Made by a program: the position numbers and the translations under genes
Source: Elymus sibiricus
Lineage: Eukaryota; Streptophyta; Magnoliopsida; Poales; Poaceae
DNA length: 64,000 bases
Assembly (NCBI GenBank): GCA_039707655.1
Contig: CM077676.1
Span: 81,741,895 to 81,805,894 of the forward strand
Reading direction: 5' to 3'
Shown: piece after piece, positions 23,435-36,884 of the stretch
Layout of the letters: each line of letters begins with the position of its first letter
How positions within the stretch are numbered: position 1 is the stretch's first letter
Notes under the pieces: model-generated
The model's database searches: none
Seen by the model: the letters and a program-made list of their open reading frames with translations, nothing else
Told to the model about the DNA's origin: nothing

Positions 23435-25786
23435 TTAAATGCATGAAAAATAGCAAATGAAGTTAGAAAGGGTTGAAATTTGAGGATGTGGCTTTGAATG
23501 GTGCATATTGAATGAACAAAAAGTCTGGAGTTGAAATAAGTTTAAAAAAAATGAAATGCCTTTGTAACAGATGAGTTTTCGTCCGAAACCTTGATACTTC
23601 GAAGGAGATGGTCCAGTTTGTACACGAAGTGCATCCAGTTTTTTCCGTAACCCTCTCAACTTTTTAGCACATGCTATGTGGGTGAAATGATGATACCATG
23701 CCAAGTTTCAACCTTTTCAGAGTTCATTTGTAGTGCTTTTCAATTTCAGGGTCATTTAGCTCAAAAAAATCATTAAATGCATGAAAAATAGCAAATGAAG
23801 TTAGAAAGGGTTGAAATTTGAGGATTTTGCTTCGAATGGTGCATATTGAATGCAGAAAAAGTCTGGAGTAGAAATAAGTTTAAAAAAAATGAAATGCTTT
23901 TGTAACAGATGAGTTTTCGTCCGAAACCTTGATACTTCGAAGGAGATGGTCCAGTTTGTACACGAAGTGCATCCAGTTTTTGCCGTAACCCTCTCAACTT
24001 TTTATCACATGCTATGTGGGTGAAACGATGATACCATGCCAAGTTTCAACCTTTTCAGAGTTTATTTGTAGTGCTTTTCAATTTCAGGGTCATTTAGCTC
24101 AAAGAAATCATTAAATGCATGAAAAATAGCAAATGAAGTTAGAAAGGGTTGAAATTTGAGGATGTGGCTTCGAATGGTGCATATTGAATGCACAAAAAGT
24201 CTGGAGTTGAAATAAGTTTAAAAAAATGAAATGCCTTTGTAACAGATGAGTTTTCTTCAGAAACCTTGATACTTCGAAGGAGATGGTCCAGTTTGTACAC
24301 GAAGTGCATCCAGTTTTTGCCGTAACCCTCTCAACTTTTTAGCACATGCTAGGTGGGTGAAATGATGATACCATGCCAAGTTTCAACCTTTTCAGAGTTC
24401 ATTTGTAGTGCTCACGGTCATTTAGCTCAAAAAATCATTAAATGCATGAAAAATAGCAAATGAAGTTAGAAAGGGTTGAAATTTGAGGATGTGGCTTTGA
24501 ATGGTGCATATTAAATGCACAAAAAGTCTGGAGTTGAAATAAGTTTAAAAAAATGAAATGCCTTTCTAACAGATGAGTTTTCGTTCGAAACCTTGATACT
24601 TCGAAGGAGATGGTCCAGTTTGTACACGAAGTGCATCCAGTTTTTGCCGTAACCCTGTCAACTTTTTATCACATGCTATGTGGGTGAAATGATGATACCA
24701 TGCCAAGTTTCAACCTTTTCAGAGTTCATTTGTAGTGCTTTTCAATTTCAGGGTCATTTAGCTCAAAAAAATCATTAAATGCATGAAAAATAGCAAATGA
24801 AGTTAGAAAGGGTTGAAATTTGAGGATGTGGCTTTGAATGGTGCATATTGAATGCACACAAAGTCTGGAGTTGAAATAAGTTTAAAAAAATGAAATGCCT
24901 TTGTAACACATGAGTTTTCGTCCGAAACCTTGATACTTCGTAGGAGATGGTCAGTTTGTACACGAAGTGCATCCAGTTTTTGCCGTAACCCTCTCAACTT
25001 TTTAGCACATGCTATGTGGGTGAAATGATGATACCATGCCAAGTTTCAACCTTTTCAGAGTTTATTTGTAGTGCTTTTCAATTTCAGGGTCATTAAGCTC
25101 AAAAAAAATCATTAAATGCATGAAAAATAGCAAATGAAGTTAGAAAGGGTTGAAATTTGAGGATGTGGCTTTGAATGGTGCATATTGAATGCACAAAAAG
25201 TCTGGAGGTGAAATAAGTTTAAAAAAATGAAATGCCGTTGTAACAGATGAGTTTTCGTCCGAAACCTTGATACTTCGAAGGAGATGGTCCAGTTTGTACA
25301 CGAAGTGCATCCAGTTTTTTCTGTAACCCTCTCAACTTTTTAGCACATGCTATGTGGGTGAAATGATGATACCATGCCAAGTTTCAACCTTTTCAGAGTT
25401 CATTTGTAGTGCTTTTCAATTTCAGGGTCATTTAGCTCAAAAAAAATCATTAAATGCATGAAAAATAGCAAATGAAGTTAGAAAGGGTTGAAATTTGAGG
25501 ATGTGGCTTTGAATGGTGCATATTGAATGCACAAAAAGTCTGGAGTTGAAATAAGTTTAAAAAAAATGAAATGCGTTTGTAACACATGAGTTTTCGTCCG
25601 AAACCTTGATACTTCGAAGGAGATGGTCCAGTTTGTACACGAACTGCATCCAGTTTTTTCCGTAACCCTCTCAACTTTTTAGCACATGCTATGTGGGTCA
25701 AATGATGATACCATGCCAAGTTTCAGCCTTTTCAGAGTTCATTTGTAGTGCTTTTCAATTTCAGGGTCATTTAGCTCAAAAAATCA
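23435..25786. repeat. Heptamer X-S'a-E-D-T-N-R, copy 1 (2352 bp)
   Basis: Anchors are at 23435, 23773, 24111, 24438, 24775, 25112 and 25450. Rare marks shared with the copy 2689 bp downstream are tgcagaaaaag and gagtagaaat in S', gaaacgatg, gctaggtggg and gctcacggtc around E, gcacacaaagtc in T and ggaggtgaaat in N. Confidence 0.88.
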
Positions 25787-26123
25787 TTAAATGCATGAAA
25801 AATAGCAAATGAAGTTAGAAAGGGTTGAAATTTGAGGATGTGGCTTTGAATGGTGCATATTGAATGCACAAAAAGTCTGGAGTTGAAATAAGTTTAAAAA
25901 AATGAAATGCCTTTGTAACAGATGAGTTTTCGTCTGAAACCTTGATACTTCGAAGGAGATGGTCCAGTTTGTACACGAAGTGCATCCAGTTTTTTCCGTA
26001 ACCCTCTCAACTTTTTAGCACATGCTATGTGGGTCAAATGATGATACCATGCCAAGTTTCAGCCTTTTCAGAGTTCATTTGTAGTGCTTTTCAATTTCAG
26101 GGTCATTTAGCTCAAAAAAATCA
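25787..26123. repeat. Single R/X-like chimeric spacer monomer
   Basis: It has gcctttgtaacagatg and cgtctgaaacc, then an R-like tail (ttttttccgtaacc, gggtcaaatg, tttcagcc) but cgaagtgc instead of cgaactgc. It separates the two near-identical heptamers and makes their offset 2689 bp. Confidence 0.75.
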
Positions 26124-28475
26124 TTAAATGCATGAAAAATAGCAAATGAAGTTAGAAAGGGTTGAAATTTGAGGATGTGGCTTTGAATGGTGCATATTGA
26201 ATGAACAAAAAGTCTGGAGTTGAAATAAGTTTAAAAAAAATGAAATGCCTTTGTAACAGATGAGTTTTCGTCCGAAACCTTGATACTTCGAAGGAGATGG
26301 TCCAATTTGTACACGAAGTGCATCCAGTTTTTTCCGTAACCCTCTCAACTTTTTAGCACATGCTATGTGGGTGAAATGATGATACCATGCCAAGTTTCAA
26401 CCTTTTCAGAGTTCATTTGTAGTGCTTTTCAATTTCAGGGTCATTTAGCTCAAAAAAATCATTAAATGCATGAAAAATAGCAAATGAAGTTAGAAAGGGT
26501 TGAAATTTGAGGATTTTGCTTCGAATGGTGCATATTGAATGCAGAAAAAGTCTGGAGTAGAAATAAGTTTAAAAAAAATGAAATGCTTTTGTAACAGATG
26601 AGTTTTCGTCCGAAACCTTGATACTTCGAAGGAGATGGTCCAGTTTGTACACGAAGTGCATCCAGTTTTTGCCGTAACCCTCTCAACTTTTTATCACATG
26701 CTATGTGGGTGAAACGATGATACCATGCCAAGTTTCAACCTTTTCAGAGTTTATTTGTAGTGCTTTTCAATTTCAGGGTCATTTAGCTCAAAGAAATCAT
26801 TAAATGCATGAAAAATAGCAAATGAAGTTAGAAAGGGTTGAAATTTGAGGATGTGGCTTCGAATGGTGCATATTGAATGCACAAAAAGTCTGGAGTTGAA
26901 ATAAGTTTAAAAAAATGAAATGCCTTTGTAACAGATGAGTTTTCTTCAGAAACCTTGATACTTCGAAGGAGATGGTCCAGTTTGTACACGAAGTGCATCC
27001 AGTTTTTGCCGTAACCCTCTCAACTTTTTAGCACATGCTAGGTGGGTGAAATGATGATACCATGCCAAGTTTCAACCTTTTCAGAGTTCATTTGTAGTGC
27101 TCACGGTCATTTAGCTCAAAAAATCATTAAATGCATGAAAAATAGCAAATGAAGTTAGAAAGGGTTGAAATTTGAGGATGTGGCTTTGAATGGTGCATAT
27201 TAAATGCACAAAAAGTCTGGAGTTGAAATAAGTTTAAAAAAATGAAATGCCTTTCTAACAGATGAGTTTTCGTTCGAAACCTTGATACTTCGAAGGAGAT
27301 GGTCCAGTTTGTACACGAAGTGCATCCAGTTTTTGCCGTAACCCTGTCAACTTTTTATCACATGCTATGTGGGTGAAATGATGATACCATGCCAAGTTTC
27401 AACCTTTTCAGAGTTCATTTGTAGTGCTTTTCAATTTCAGGGTCATTTAGCTCAAAAAAATCATTAAATGCATGAAAAATAGCAAATGAAGTTAGAAAGG
27501 GTTGAAATTTGAGGATGTGGCTTTGAATGGTGCATATTGAATGCACACAAAGTCTGGAGTTGAAATAAGTTTAAAAAAATGAAATGCCTTTGTAACACAT
27601 GAGTTTTCGTCCGAAACCTTGATACTTCGTAGGAGATGGTCAGTTTGTACACGAAGTGCATCCAGTTTTTGCCGTAACCCTCTCAACTTTTTAGCACATG
27701 CTATGTGGGTGAAATGATGATACCATGCCAAGTTTCAACCTTTTCAGAGTTTATTTGTAGTGCTTTTCAATTTCAGGGTCATTAAGCTCAAAAAAAATCA
27801 TTAAATGCATGAAAAATAGCAAATGAAGTTAGAAAGGGTTGAAATTTGAGGATGTGGCTTTGAATGGTGCATATTGAATGCACAAAAAGTCTGGAGGTGA
27901 AATAAGTTTAAAAAAATGAAATGCCGTTGTAACAGATGAGTTTTCGTCCGAAACCTTGATACTTCGAAGGAGATGGTCCAGTTTGTACACGAAGTGCATC
28001 CAGTTTTTTCTGTAACCCTCTCAACTTTTTAGCACATGCTATGTGGGTGAAATGATGATACCATGCCAAGTTTCAACCTTTTCAGAGTTCATTTGTAGTG
28101 CTTTTCAATTTCAGGGTCATTTAGCTGAAAAAAAATCATTAAATGCATGAAAAATAGCAAATGAAGTTAGAAAGGGTTGAAATTTGAGGATGTGGCTTTG
28201 AATGGTGCATATTGAATGCACAAAAAGTCTGGAGTTGAAATAAGTTTAAAAAAAATGAAATGCGTTTGTAACACATGAGTTTTCGTCCGAAACCTTGATA
28301 CTTCGAAGGAGATGGTCCAGTTTGTACACGAACTGCATCCAGTTTTTTCCGTAACCCTCTCAACTTTTTAGCACATGCTATGTGGGTCAAATGATGATAC
28401 CATGCCAAGTTTCAGCCTTTTCAGAGTTCATTTGTAGTGCTTTTCAATTTCAGGGTCATTTAGCTCAAAAAATCA
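26124..28475. repeat. Heptamer X-S'a-E-D-T-N-R, copy 2 (2352 bp)
   Basis: Anchors are at 26124, 26462, 26800, 27127, 27464, 27801 and 28139. All rare marks of 23435-25786 recur at +2689 bp. Differences seen are gtccaatttg in X and tagctgaaaaaa before R. Confidence 0.88.
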
Positions 28476-30151
28476 TTAAATGCATGAAAAATAGCAAATG
28501 AAGTTAGAAAGGGTTGAAATTTGAGGATGTGGCTTTGAATGGTGCATATTGAATGAACAAAAAGTCTGGAGTTGAAATAAGTTTAAAAAAAATGAAATGC
28601 CTTTGTAACAGATGAGTTTTCGTCCGAAACCTTGATACTTCGAAGGAGATGGTCCAGTTTGTACACGAAGTGCATCCAGTTTTTGCCGTAACCCTCTCAA
28701 CTTTTTAGCACATGCTATGTGGGTGAAATGATGATACCATGCCAAGTTTCAACCTTTTCAGAGTTCATTTGTAGTGCTTTTCAATTTCAGGGTCATTTAG
28801 CTCAAAAAAATCATTAAATGCATGAAAAATAGCAAATGAAGTTAGAAAGGGTTGAAATTTGAGGATTTTGCTTTGAATGGTGCATATTGAATGCACAAAA
28901 AGTCTGGAGTTGAAATAAGTTTAAAAAAAATGAAATGCTTTTGTAACAGATGAGTTTTCGTCCGAAACCTTGATACTTCCAAGGAGATGGTCCAGTTTGT
29001 ACACGAAGTGCATCCAGTTTTTGCCTTAACCCTCTCAACTTTTTATCACATGCTATGTGGGTGAAATGATGATACCATGCCAAGTTTCAACCTTTTCAGA
29101 GTTTATTTGTAGTGCTTTTCAATTTCAGGGTCATTTAGCTCAAAGAAATCATTAAATGCATGAAAAATAGCAAATGAAGTTAGAAAGGGTTGAAATTTGA
29201 GGATGTGGCTTCGAATGGTGCATATTGAATGCACAAAAAGTCTGGAGTTGAAATAAGTTTAAAAAAATGAAATGCCTTTGTAACAGATGAGTTTTCTTCA
29301 GAAACCTTGATACTTCGAAGGAGATGGTCCAGTTTGTACACGAAGTGCATCCAGTTTTTGCCGTAACCCTCTCAACTTTTTAGCACATGCTATGTGGGTG
29401 AAATGATGATACCATGCCAAGTTTCAACCTTTTCAGAGTTCATTTGTAGTGCTCAGGGTCATTTAGCTCAAAAAATCATTAAATGCATGAAAAATAGCAA
29501 ATGAAGTTAGAAAGGGTTGAAATTTGAGGATGTGGCTTTGAATGGTGCATATTAAATGCACAAAAAGTCTGGAGTTGAAATAAGTTTAAAAAAATGAAAT
29601 GCCTTTCTAACAGATGAGTTTTCGTTCGAAACCTTGATACTTCGAAGGAGATGGTCCAGTTTGTACACGAAGTGCATCCAGTTTTTGCCGTAACCCTGTC
29701 AACTTTTTATCACATGCTATGTGGGTGAAATGATGATACCATGCCAAGTTTCAACCTTTTCAGAGTTCATTTGTAGTGCTTTTCAATTTCAGGGTCATTT
29801 AGCTCAAAAAAATCATTAAATGCATGAAAAATAGCAAATGAAGTTAGAAAGGGTTGAAATTTGAGGATGTGTCTTTGAATGGTGCATATTGAATGCACAA
29901 AAAGTCTGGAGTTGAAATAAGTTTAAAAAAATGAAATGCCTTTGTAACACATGAGTTTTCGTCCGAAACCTTGATACTTCGTAGGAGATGGTCAGTTTGT
30001 ACACGAAGTGCATCCAGTTTTTGCCGTAACCCTCTCAACTTTTTAGCACATGCTATGTGGGTGAAATGATGATACCATGCCAAGTTTCAACCTTTTCAGA
30101 GTTCATTTGTAGTGCTTTTCAATTTCAGGGTCATTTAGCTCAAAAAAATCA
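28476..30151. repeat. Pentamer X-S'b-E-D-T (1676 bp), N absent
   Basis: Anchors are at 28476, 28814, 29152, 29479 and 29816. S'b is marked by tttgccttaacc and has a private cttccaagg. T has a private gatgtgtctttg. The sequence before the next unit reads catttagctc rather than the cattaagctc that leads into N, so T joins directly to S'. Confidence 0.82.
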
Positions 30152-31162
30152 TTAAATGCATGAAAAATAGCAAATGAAGTTAGAAAGGGTTGAAATTTGA
30201 GGATTTTGCTTTGAATGGTGCATATTGAATGCACAAAAAGTCTGGAGTTGAAATAAGTTTAAAAAAAATGAAATGCTTTTGTAACAGATGAGTTTTCGTC
30301 CGAAACCTTGATACTTCGAAGGAGATGGTCCAGTTTGTACACGAAGTGCATCCAGTTTTTGCCTTAACCCTCTCAACTTTTTATCACATGCTATGTGGGT
30401 GAAATGATGATACCATGCCAAGTTTCAACCTTTTCAGAGTTTATTTGTAGTGCTTTTCAATTTCAGGGTCATTTAGCTCAAAGAAATCATTAAATGCATG
30501 AAAAATAGCAAATGAAGTTAGAAAGGGTTGAAATTTGAGGATGTGGCTTCGAATGGTGCATATTGAATGCACAAAAAGTCTGGAGTTGAAATAAGTTTAA
30601 AAAATGAAATGCCTTTGTAACAGATGAGTTTTCGTCCGAAACCTTGATACTTCGAAGGAGATGGTCCAGTTTGTACACGAACTGCATCCAGTTTTTTCCG
30701 TAACCCTCTCAACTTTTTAGCACATGCAATGTGGGTCAAATGATGATACCATGCCAAGTTTCAGCCTTTTCAGAGTTCATTTGTAGTGCTTTTCAATTTC
30801 AGGGTCATTTAGCTCAAAAAATCATTAAATGCATGAAAAATAGCAAATGAAGTTAGAAAGGGTTGAAATTTGAGGATGTGGCTTTGAATGGTGCATATTG
30901 AATGAACAAAAAGTCTGGAGTTGAAATAAGTTTAAAAAAAATGAAATGCCTTTGTAACAGATGAGTTTTCGTCCGAAACCTTGATACTTCGAAGGAGATG
31001 GTCCAGTTTGTACACGAAGTGCATCCAGTTTTTGCCGTAACCCTCTCAACTTTTTAGCACATGCTATGTGGGTGAAATGATGATACCATGCCAAGTTTCA
31101 ACCTTTTCAGAGTTCATTTGTAGTGCTTTTCAATTTCAGGGTCATTTAGCTCAAAAAAATCA
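30152..31162. repeat. S'b, E/R chimera, X trimer
   Basis: Anchors are at 30152 (S'b, tttgccttaacc), 30490 and 30825 (X). The middle monomer starts as E (caaagaaatc, cttcgaatgg) and ends as R (cgaactgcatcc, ttttttccg, gggtcaaatg, tttcagcc). It lacks the 9-bp deletion and the D-T-N run. Confidence 0.8.
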
Positions 31163-32501
31163 TTAAATGCATGAAAAATAGCAAATGAAGTTAGAAAGGG
31201 TTGAAATTTGAGGATTTTGCTTTGAATGGTGCATATTGAATGCACAAAAAGTCTGGAGTTCAAATAAGTTTAAAAAAAATGAAATGCTTTTGTAACAGAT
31301 GAGTTTTCGTCCGAAACCTTGATACTTCGAAGGAGATGGTCCAGTTTGTACACGAAGTGCATCCAGTTTTTGCCTTAACCCTCTCAACTTTTTATCACAT
31401 GCTATGTGGGTGAAATGATGATACCATGCCAAGTTTCAACCTTTTCAGAGTTTATTTGTAGTGCTTTTCAATTTCAGGGGCATTTAGCTCAAAGAAATCA
31501 TTAAATGCATGAAAAATAGCAAATGAAGTTAGAAAGGTTGAAATTTGAGGATGTGGCTTTGAATGGTGCATATTGAATGCACAAAAAGTCTGGAGTTGAA
31601 ATAAGTTTAAAAAAAATGAAATGCCGTTGTAACAGATGAGTTTTCGTCCGAAACCTTGATACTTCGAAGGAGATGGTCCAGTTTGTACACGAAGTGCATC
31701 CAGTTTTTGCCGTAACCCTCTCAACTTTTTAGCACATGCTATGTGGGTGAAATGATGATACCATGCCAAGTTTCAACCTTTTCAGAGTTCATTTGTAGTG
31801 CTCAGGGTCATTTAGCTCAAAAAATCATTAAATGCATGAAAAATAGCAAATGAAGTTAGAAAGGGTTGAAATTTGAGGATGTGGCTTTGAATGGTGCATA
31901 TTAAATGCACAAAAAGTCTGGAGTTGAAATAAGTTTAAAAAAATGAAATGCCTTTCTAACAGATGAGTTTTCGTTCGAAACCTTGATACTTCGAAGGAGA
32001 TGGTCCAGTTTGTACACGAAGTGCATCCAGTTTTTGCCGTAACACTGTCAACTTTTTATCACATGCTATGTGGGTGAAATGATGATACCATGCCAAGTTT
32101 CAACCTTTTCAGAGTTCATTTGTAGTGCTTTTCAATTTCAGGGTCATTTAGCTCAAAAAAATCATTAAATGCATGAAAAATAGCAAATGAAGTTAGAAAG
32201 GGTTGAAATTTGAGGATGTGGCTTTGAATGGTGCATATTGAATGCACAAAAAGTCTGGAGTTGAAATAAGTTTAAAAAAATGAAATGCCTTTGTAACACA
32301 TGAGTTTTCGTCCGAAACCTTGATACTTCGTAGGAGATGGTCAGTTTGTACACGAAGTGCATCCAGTTTTTGCCGTAACCCTCTCAACTTTTTAGCACAT
32401 GCTATGTGGGTGAAATGATGATACCATGCCAAGTTTCAACCTTTTCAGAGTTTATTTGTAGTGCTTTTCAATTTCAGGGTCATTAAGCTCAAAAAAAATC
32501 A
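31163..32501. repeat. S'b, E/N chimera, D, T tetramer
   Basis: Anchors are at 31163 (S'b, gagttcaaat), 31501, 31828 (D, private gtaacactgtc) and 32165 (T, ggtcagttt). The chimera has E-like caaagaaatc, then N-like gaaaggttg and gccgttgtaac, then an E-like end with the 9-bp deletion, implying two switch points or a conversion tract. Confidence 0.78.
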
Positions 32502-33516
32502 TTAAATGCGTGAAAAATAGCAAATGAAGTTAGAAAGGGTTGAAATTTGAGGATGTGGCTTTGAATGGTGCATATTGAATGCACAAAAAGTCTGGAGGTG
32601 AAATAAGTTTAAAAAAAATGAAATGCCGTTGTAACAGATGAGTTTTCGTCCGAAACCTTGATACTTCGAAGGAGATGGTCCAGTTTGTACACGAAGTGCA
32701 TCCAGTTTTTTCTGTAACCCTCTCAACTTTTTAGCACATGCTATGTGGGTGAAATGATGATACCATGCCAAGTTTCAACCTTTTCAGAGTTCATTTGTAG
32801 TGCTTTTCAATTTCAGGGTCATTAAGCTCAAAAAAAATCATTAAATGCATGAAAAATAGCAAATGAAGTTAGAAAGGGTTGAAATTTGAGGATGTGGCTT
32901 TGAATGGTGCATATTGAATGCACAAAAAGTCTGGAGTTGAAATAAGTTTAAAAAAAATGAAATGCCGTTGTAACAGATGAGTTTTCGTCCGAAACCTTGA
33001 TACTTCGAAGGAGATGGTCCAGTTTGTACACGAAGTGCATCCAGTTTTTTCTGTAACCCTCTCAACTTTTTAGCACATGCTATGTGGGTGAAATGATGAT
33101 ACCATGCCAAGTTTCAACCTTTTCAGAGTTCATTTGTAGTGCTTTTCAATTTCAGGGTCATTTAGCTCAAAAAAATCATTAAATGCATGAAAAATAGCAA
33201 ATGAAGTTAGAAAGGGTTGAAATTTGAGGATGTGGCTTTGAATGGTGCATATTGAATGCACAAAAAGTCTGGAGTTGAAATAAGTTTAAAAAAAATGAAA
33301 TGCGTTTGTAACACATGAGTTTTCGTCCGAAACCTTGATACTTCGTAGGAGATGGTCAGTTTGTACACGAAGTGCATGCAGTTTTTGCCGTAACCCTCTC
33401 AACTTTTTAGCACATGCTATGTGGGTGAAATGATGATACCATGCCAAGTTTCAACCTTTTCAGAGTTTATTTGTAGTGCTTTTCAATTTCAGGGTCATTA
33501 AGCTCAAAAAAAATCA
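32502..33516. repeat. Trimer N-N-R/T chimera, copy 1 (1015 bp)
   Basis: Anchors are at 32502 (N with aaatgcgtgaaa and ggaggtgaaat), 32841 (N) and 33179. The third starts R-like (gcgtttgtaacacatg) and ends T-like (cttcgtaggag, ggtcagttt, private gtgcatgcag). Confidence 0.82.
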
Positions 33517-34531
33517 TTAAATGCGTGAAAAATAGCAAATGAAGTTAGAAAGGGTTGAAATTTGAGGATGTGGCTTTGAATGGTGCATATTGAATGCACA
33601 AAAAGTCTGGAGGTGAAATAAGTTTAAAAAAAATGAAATGCCGTTGTAACAGATGAGTTTTCGTCCGAAACCTTGATACTTCGAAGGAGATGGTCCAGTT
33701 TGTACACGAAGTGCATCCAGTTTTTTCTGTAACCCTCTCAACTTTTTAGCACATGCTATGTGGGTGAAATGATGATACCATGCCAAGTTTCAACCTTTTC
33801 AGAGTTCATTTGTAGTGCTTTTCAATTTCAGGGTCATTAAGCTCAAAAAAAATCATTAAATGCATGAAAAATAGCAAATGAAGTTAGAAAGGGTTGAAAT
33901 TTGAGGATGTGGCTTTGAATGGTGCATATTGAATGCACAAAAAGTCTGGAGTTGAAATAAGTTTAAAAAAAATGAAATGCCGTTGTAACAGATGAGTTTT
34001 CGTCCGAAACCTTGATACTTCGAAGGAGATGGTCCAGTTTGTACACGAAGTGCATCCAGTTTTTTCTGTAACCCTCTCAACTTTTTAGCACATGCTATGT
34101 GGGTGAAATGATGATACCATGCCAAGTTTCAACCTTTTCAGAGTTCATTTGTAGTGCTTTTCAATTTCAGGGTCATTTAGCTCAAAAAAATCATTAAATG
34201 CATGAAAAATAGCAAATGAAGTTAGAAAGGGTTGAAATTTGAGGATGTGGCTTTGAATGGTGCATATTGAATGCACAAAAAGTCTGGAGTTGAAATAAGT
34301 TTAAAAAAAATGAAATGCGTTTGTAACACATGAGTTTTCGTCCGAAACCTTGATACTTCGAAGGAGATGGTCCAGTTTGTACACGAACTGCATCCAGTTT
34401 TTTCCGTAACCCTCTCAACTTTTTAGCACATGCTATGTGGGTCAAATGATGATACCATGCCAAGTTTCAGCCTTTTCAGAGTTCATTTGTAGTGCTTTTC
34501 AATTTCAGGGTCATTTAGCTCAAAAAAATCA
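33517..34531. repeat. Trimer N-N-R, copy 2 (1015 bp)
   Basis: Anchors are at 33517 (N, again aaatgcgtgaaa and ggaggtgaaat), 33856 (N) and 34194 (R). The two N monomers match those 1015 bp upstream. The third is a normal R rather than the R/T chimera, so the duplication joint lies in that monomer. Confidence 0.82.
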
Positions 34532-36884
34532 TTAAATGCATGAAAAATAGCAAATGAAGTTAGAAAGGGTTGAAATTTGAGGATGTGGCTTTGAATGGTG
34601 CATATTGAATGAACAAAAAGTCTGGAGTTGAAATAAGTTTAAAAAAAATGAAATGCCTTTGTAACAGATGAGTTTTCGTCCGAAACCTTGATACTTCGAA
34701 GGAGATGGTCCAGTTTGTACACGAAGTGCATCCAGTTTTTGCCGTAACCCTCTGAACTTTTTAGCACATGCTATGTGGGTGAAATGATGATACCATGCCA
34801 AGTTTCAACCTTTTCAGAGTTCATTTGTAGTGCTTTTCAATTTCAGGGTCATTTAGCTCAAAAAAATCATTAAATGCATGAAAAATAGCAAATGAAGTTA
34901 GAAAGGGTTGAAATTTGAGGATTTTGCTTCGAATGGTGCATATTGAATGCACAAAAAGTCTGGAGTAGAAATAAGTTTAAAAAAAATGAAATGCTTTTGT
35001 AACAGATGAGTTTTCGTCCGAAACCTTGATACTTCGAAGGAGATGGTCCAGTTTGTACACGAAGTGCATCCAGTTTTTGCCGTAACCCTCTCAACTTTTT
35101 ATCACATGCTATGTGGGTGAAATGATGATACCATGCCAAGTTTCAACCTTTTCAGAGTTTATTTGTAGTGCTTTTCAATTTCAGGGTCATTTAGCTCAAA
35201 GAAATCATTAAATGCATGAAAAATAGCAAATGAAGTTAGAAAGGGTTGAAATTTGAGGATGTGGCTTCGAATGGTGCATATTGAATGCACAAAAAGTCTG
35301 GAGTTGAAATAAGTTTAAAAAAATGAAATTCCTTTGTAACAGATGAGTTTTCTTCAGAAACCTTGATACTTCGAAGGAGATGGTCCAGTTTGTACACGAA
35401 GTGCATCCAGTTTTTGCCGTAACCCTCTCAACTTTTTAGCACATGCTATGTGGGTGAAATGATGATACCATGCCAAGTTTCAACCTTTTCAGAGTTCATT
35501 TGTAGTGCTCATGGTCATTTAGCTCAAAAAATCATTAAATGCATGAAAAATAGCAAATGAAGTTAGAAAGGGTTGAAATTTGAGGATGTGGCTTTGAATG
35601 GTGCATATTAAATGCACAAAAAGTCTGGAGTTGAAATAAGTTTAAAAAAATGAAATGCCTTTCTAACAGATGAGTTTTCGTTCGAAACCTTGATACTTCG
35701 AAGGAGATGGTCCAGTTTGTACACGAAGTGCATCCAGTTTTTGCCGTAACCCTGTCAACTTTTTATCACATGCTATGTGGGTGAAATGATGATACCATGC
35801 CAAGTTTCAACCTTTTCAGAGTTCATTTGTAGTGCTTTTCAATTTCAGGGTCATTTAGCTCAAAAAAATCATTAAATGCATGAAAAATAGCAAATGAAGT
35901 TAGAAAGGGTTGAAATTTGAGGATGTGGCTTTGAATGGTGCATATTGAATGCACAAAAAGTCTGGAGTTGAAATAAGTTTAAAAAAATGAAATGCCTTTG
36001 TAACACATGAGTTTTCGTCCGAAACCTTGATACTTCGTAGGAGATGGTCAGTTTGTACACGAAGTGCATCCAGTTTTTGCCGTAACCCTCTCAACTTTTT
36101 AGCACATGCTATGTGGGTGAAATGATGATACCATGCCAAGTTTCAACCTTTTCAGAGTTTATTTGTAGTGCTTTTCAATTTCAGGGTCATTAAGCTCAAA
36201 AAAAATCATTAAATGCATGAAAAATAGAAAATGAAGTTAGAAAGGGTTGAAATTTGAGGATGTGGCTTTGAATGGTGCATATTGAATGCACAAAAAGTCT
36301 GGAGGTGAAATAAGTTTAAAAAAATGAAATGCCGTTGTAACAGATGAGTTTTCGTCCGAAACCTTGATACTTCGAAGGAGATGGTCCAGTTTGTACACGA
36401 AGTGCATCCAGTTTTTTCTGTAACCCTCTCAACTTTTTAGCACATGCTATGTGGGTGAAATGATGATACCATGCCAAGTTTCAACCTTTTCAGAGTTCAT
36501 TTGTAGTGCTTTTCAATTTCAGGGTCATTAAGCTCAAAAAAAAATCATTAAATGCATGAAAAATAGCAAATGAAGTTAGAAAGGGTTGAAATTTGAGGAT
36601 GTGGCTTTGAATGGTGCATATTGAATGCACAAAAAGTCTGGAGTTGAAATAAGTTTAAAAAAAATGAAATGTCGTTGTAACAGATGAGTTTTCGTCCGAA
36701 ACCTTGATACTTCGAAGGAGATGGTCCAGTTTGTACACGAAGTGCATCCAGTTTTTTCTGTAACCCTCTCAAATTTTTAGCACATGCTATGTGGGTGAAA
36801 TGATGATACCATGCCAAGTTTCAACCTTTTCAGAGTTCATTTGTAGTGCTTTTCAATTTCAGGGTCATTTAGCTCAAAAAATCA
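34532..36884. repeat. Heptamer X-S'a-E-D-T-N-N, copy 1 (2353 bp)
   Basis: Anchors are at 34532, 34870, 35208, 35535, 35872, 36209 and 36548. Marks shared with the next unit are gagtagaaat in S'a, gaaattcctttg and gctcatggtc at E, and atagaaaatg with ggaggtgaaat in the first N. The second N has a private aaatgtcgttg. Confidence 0.88.
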
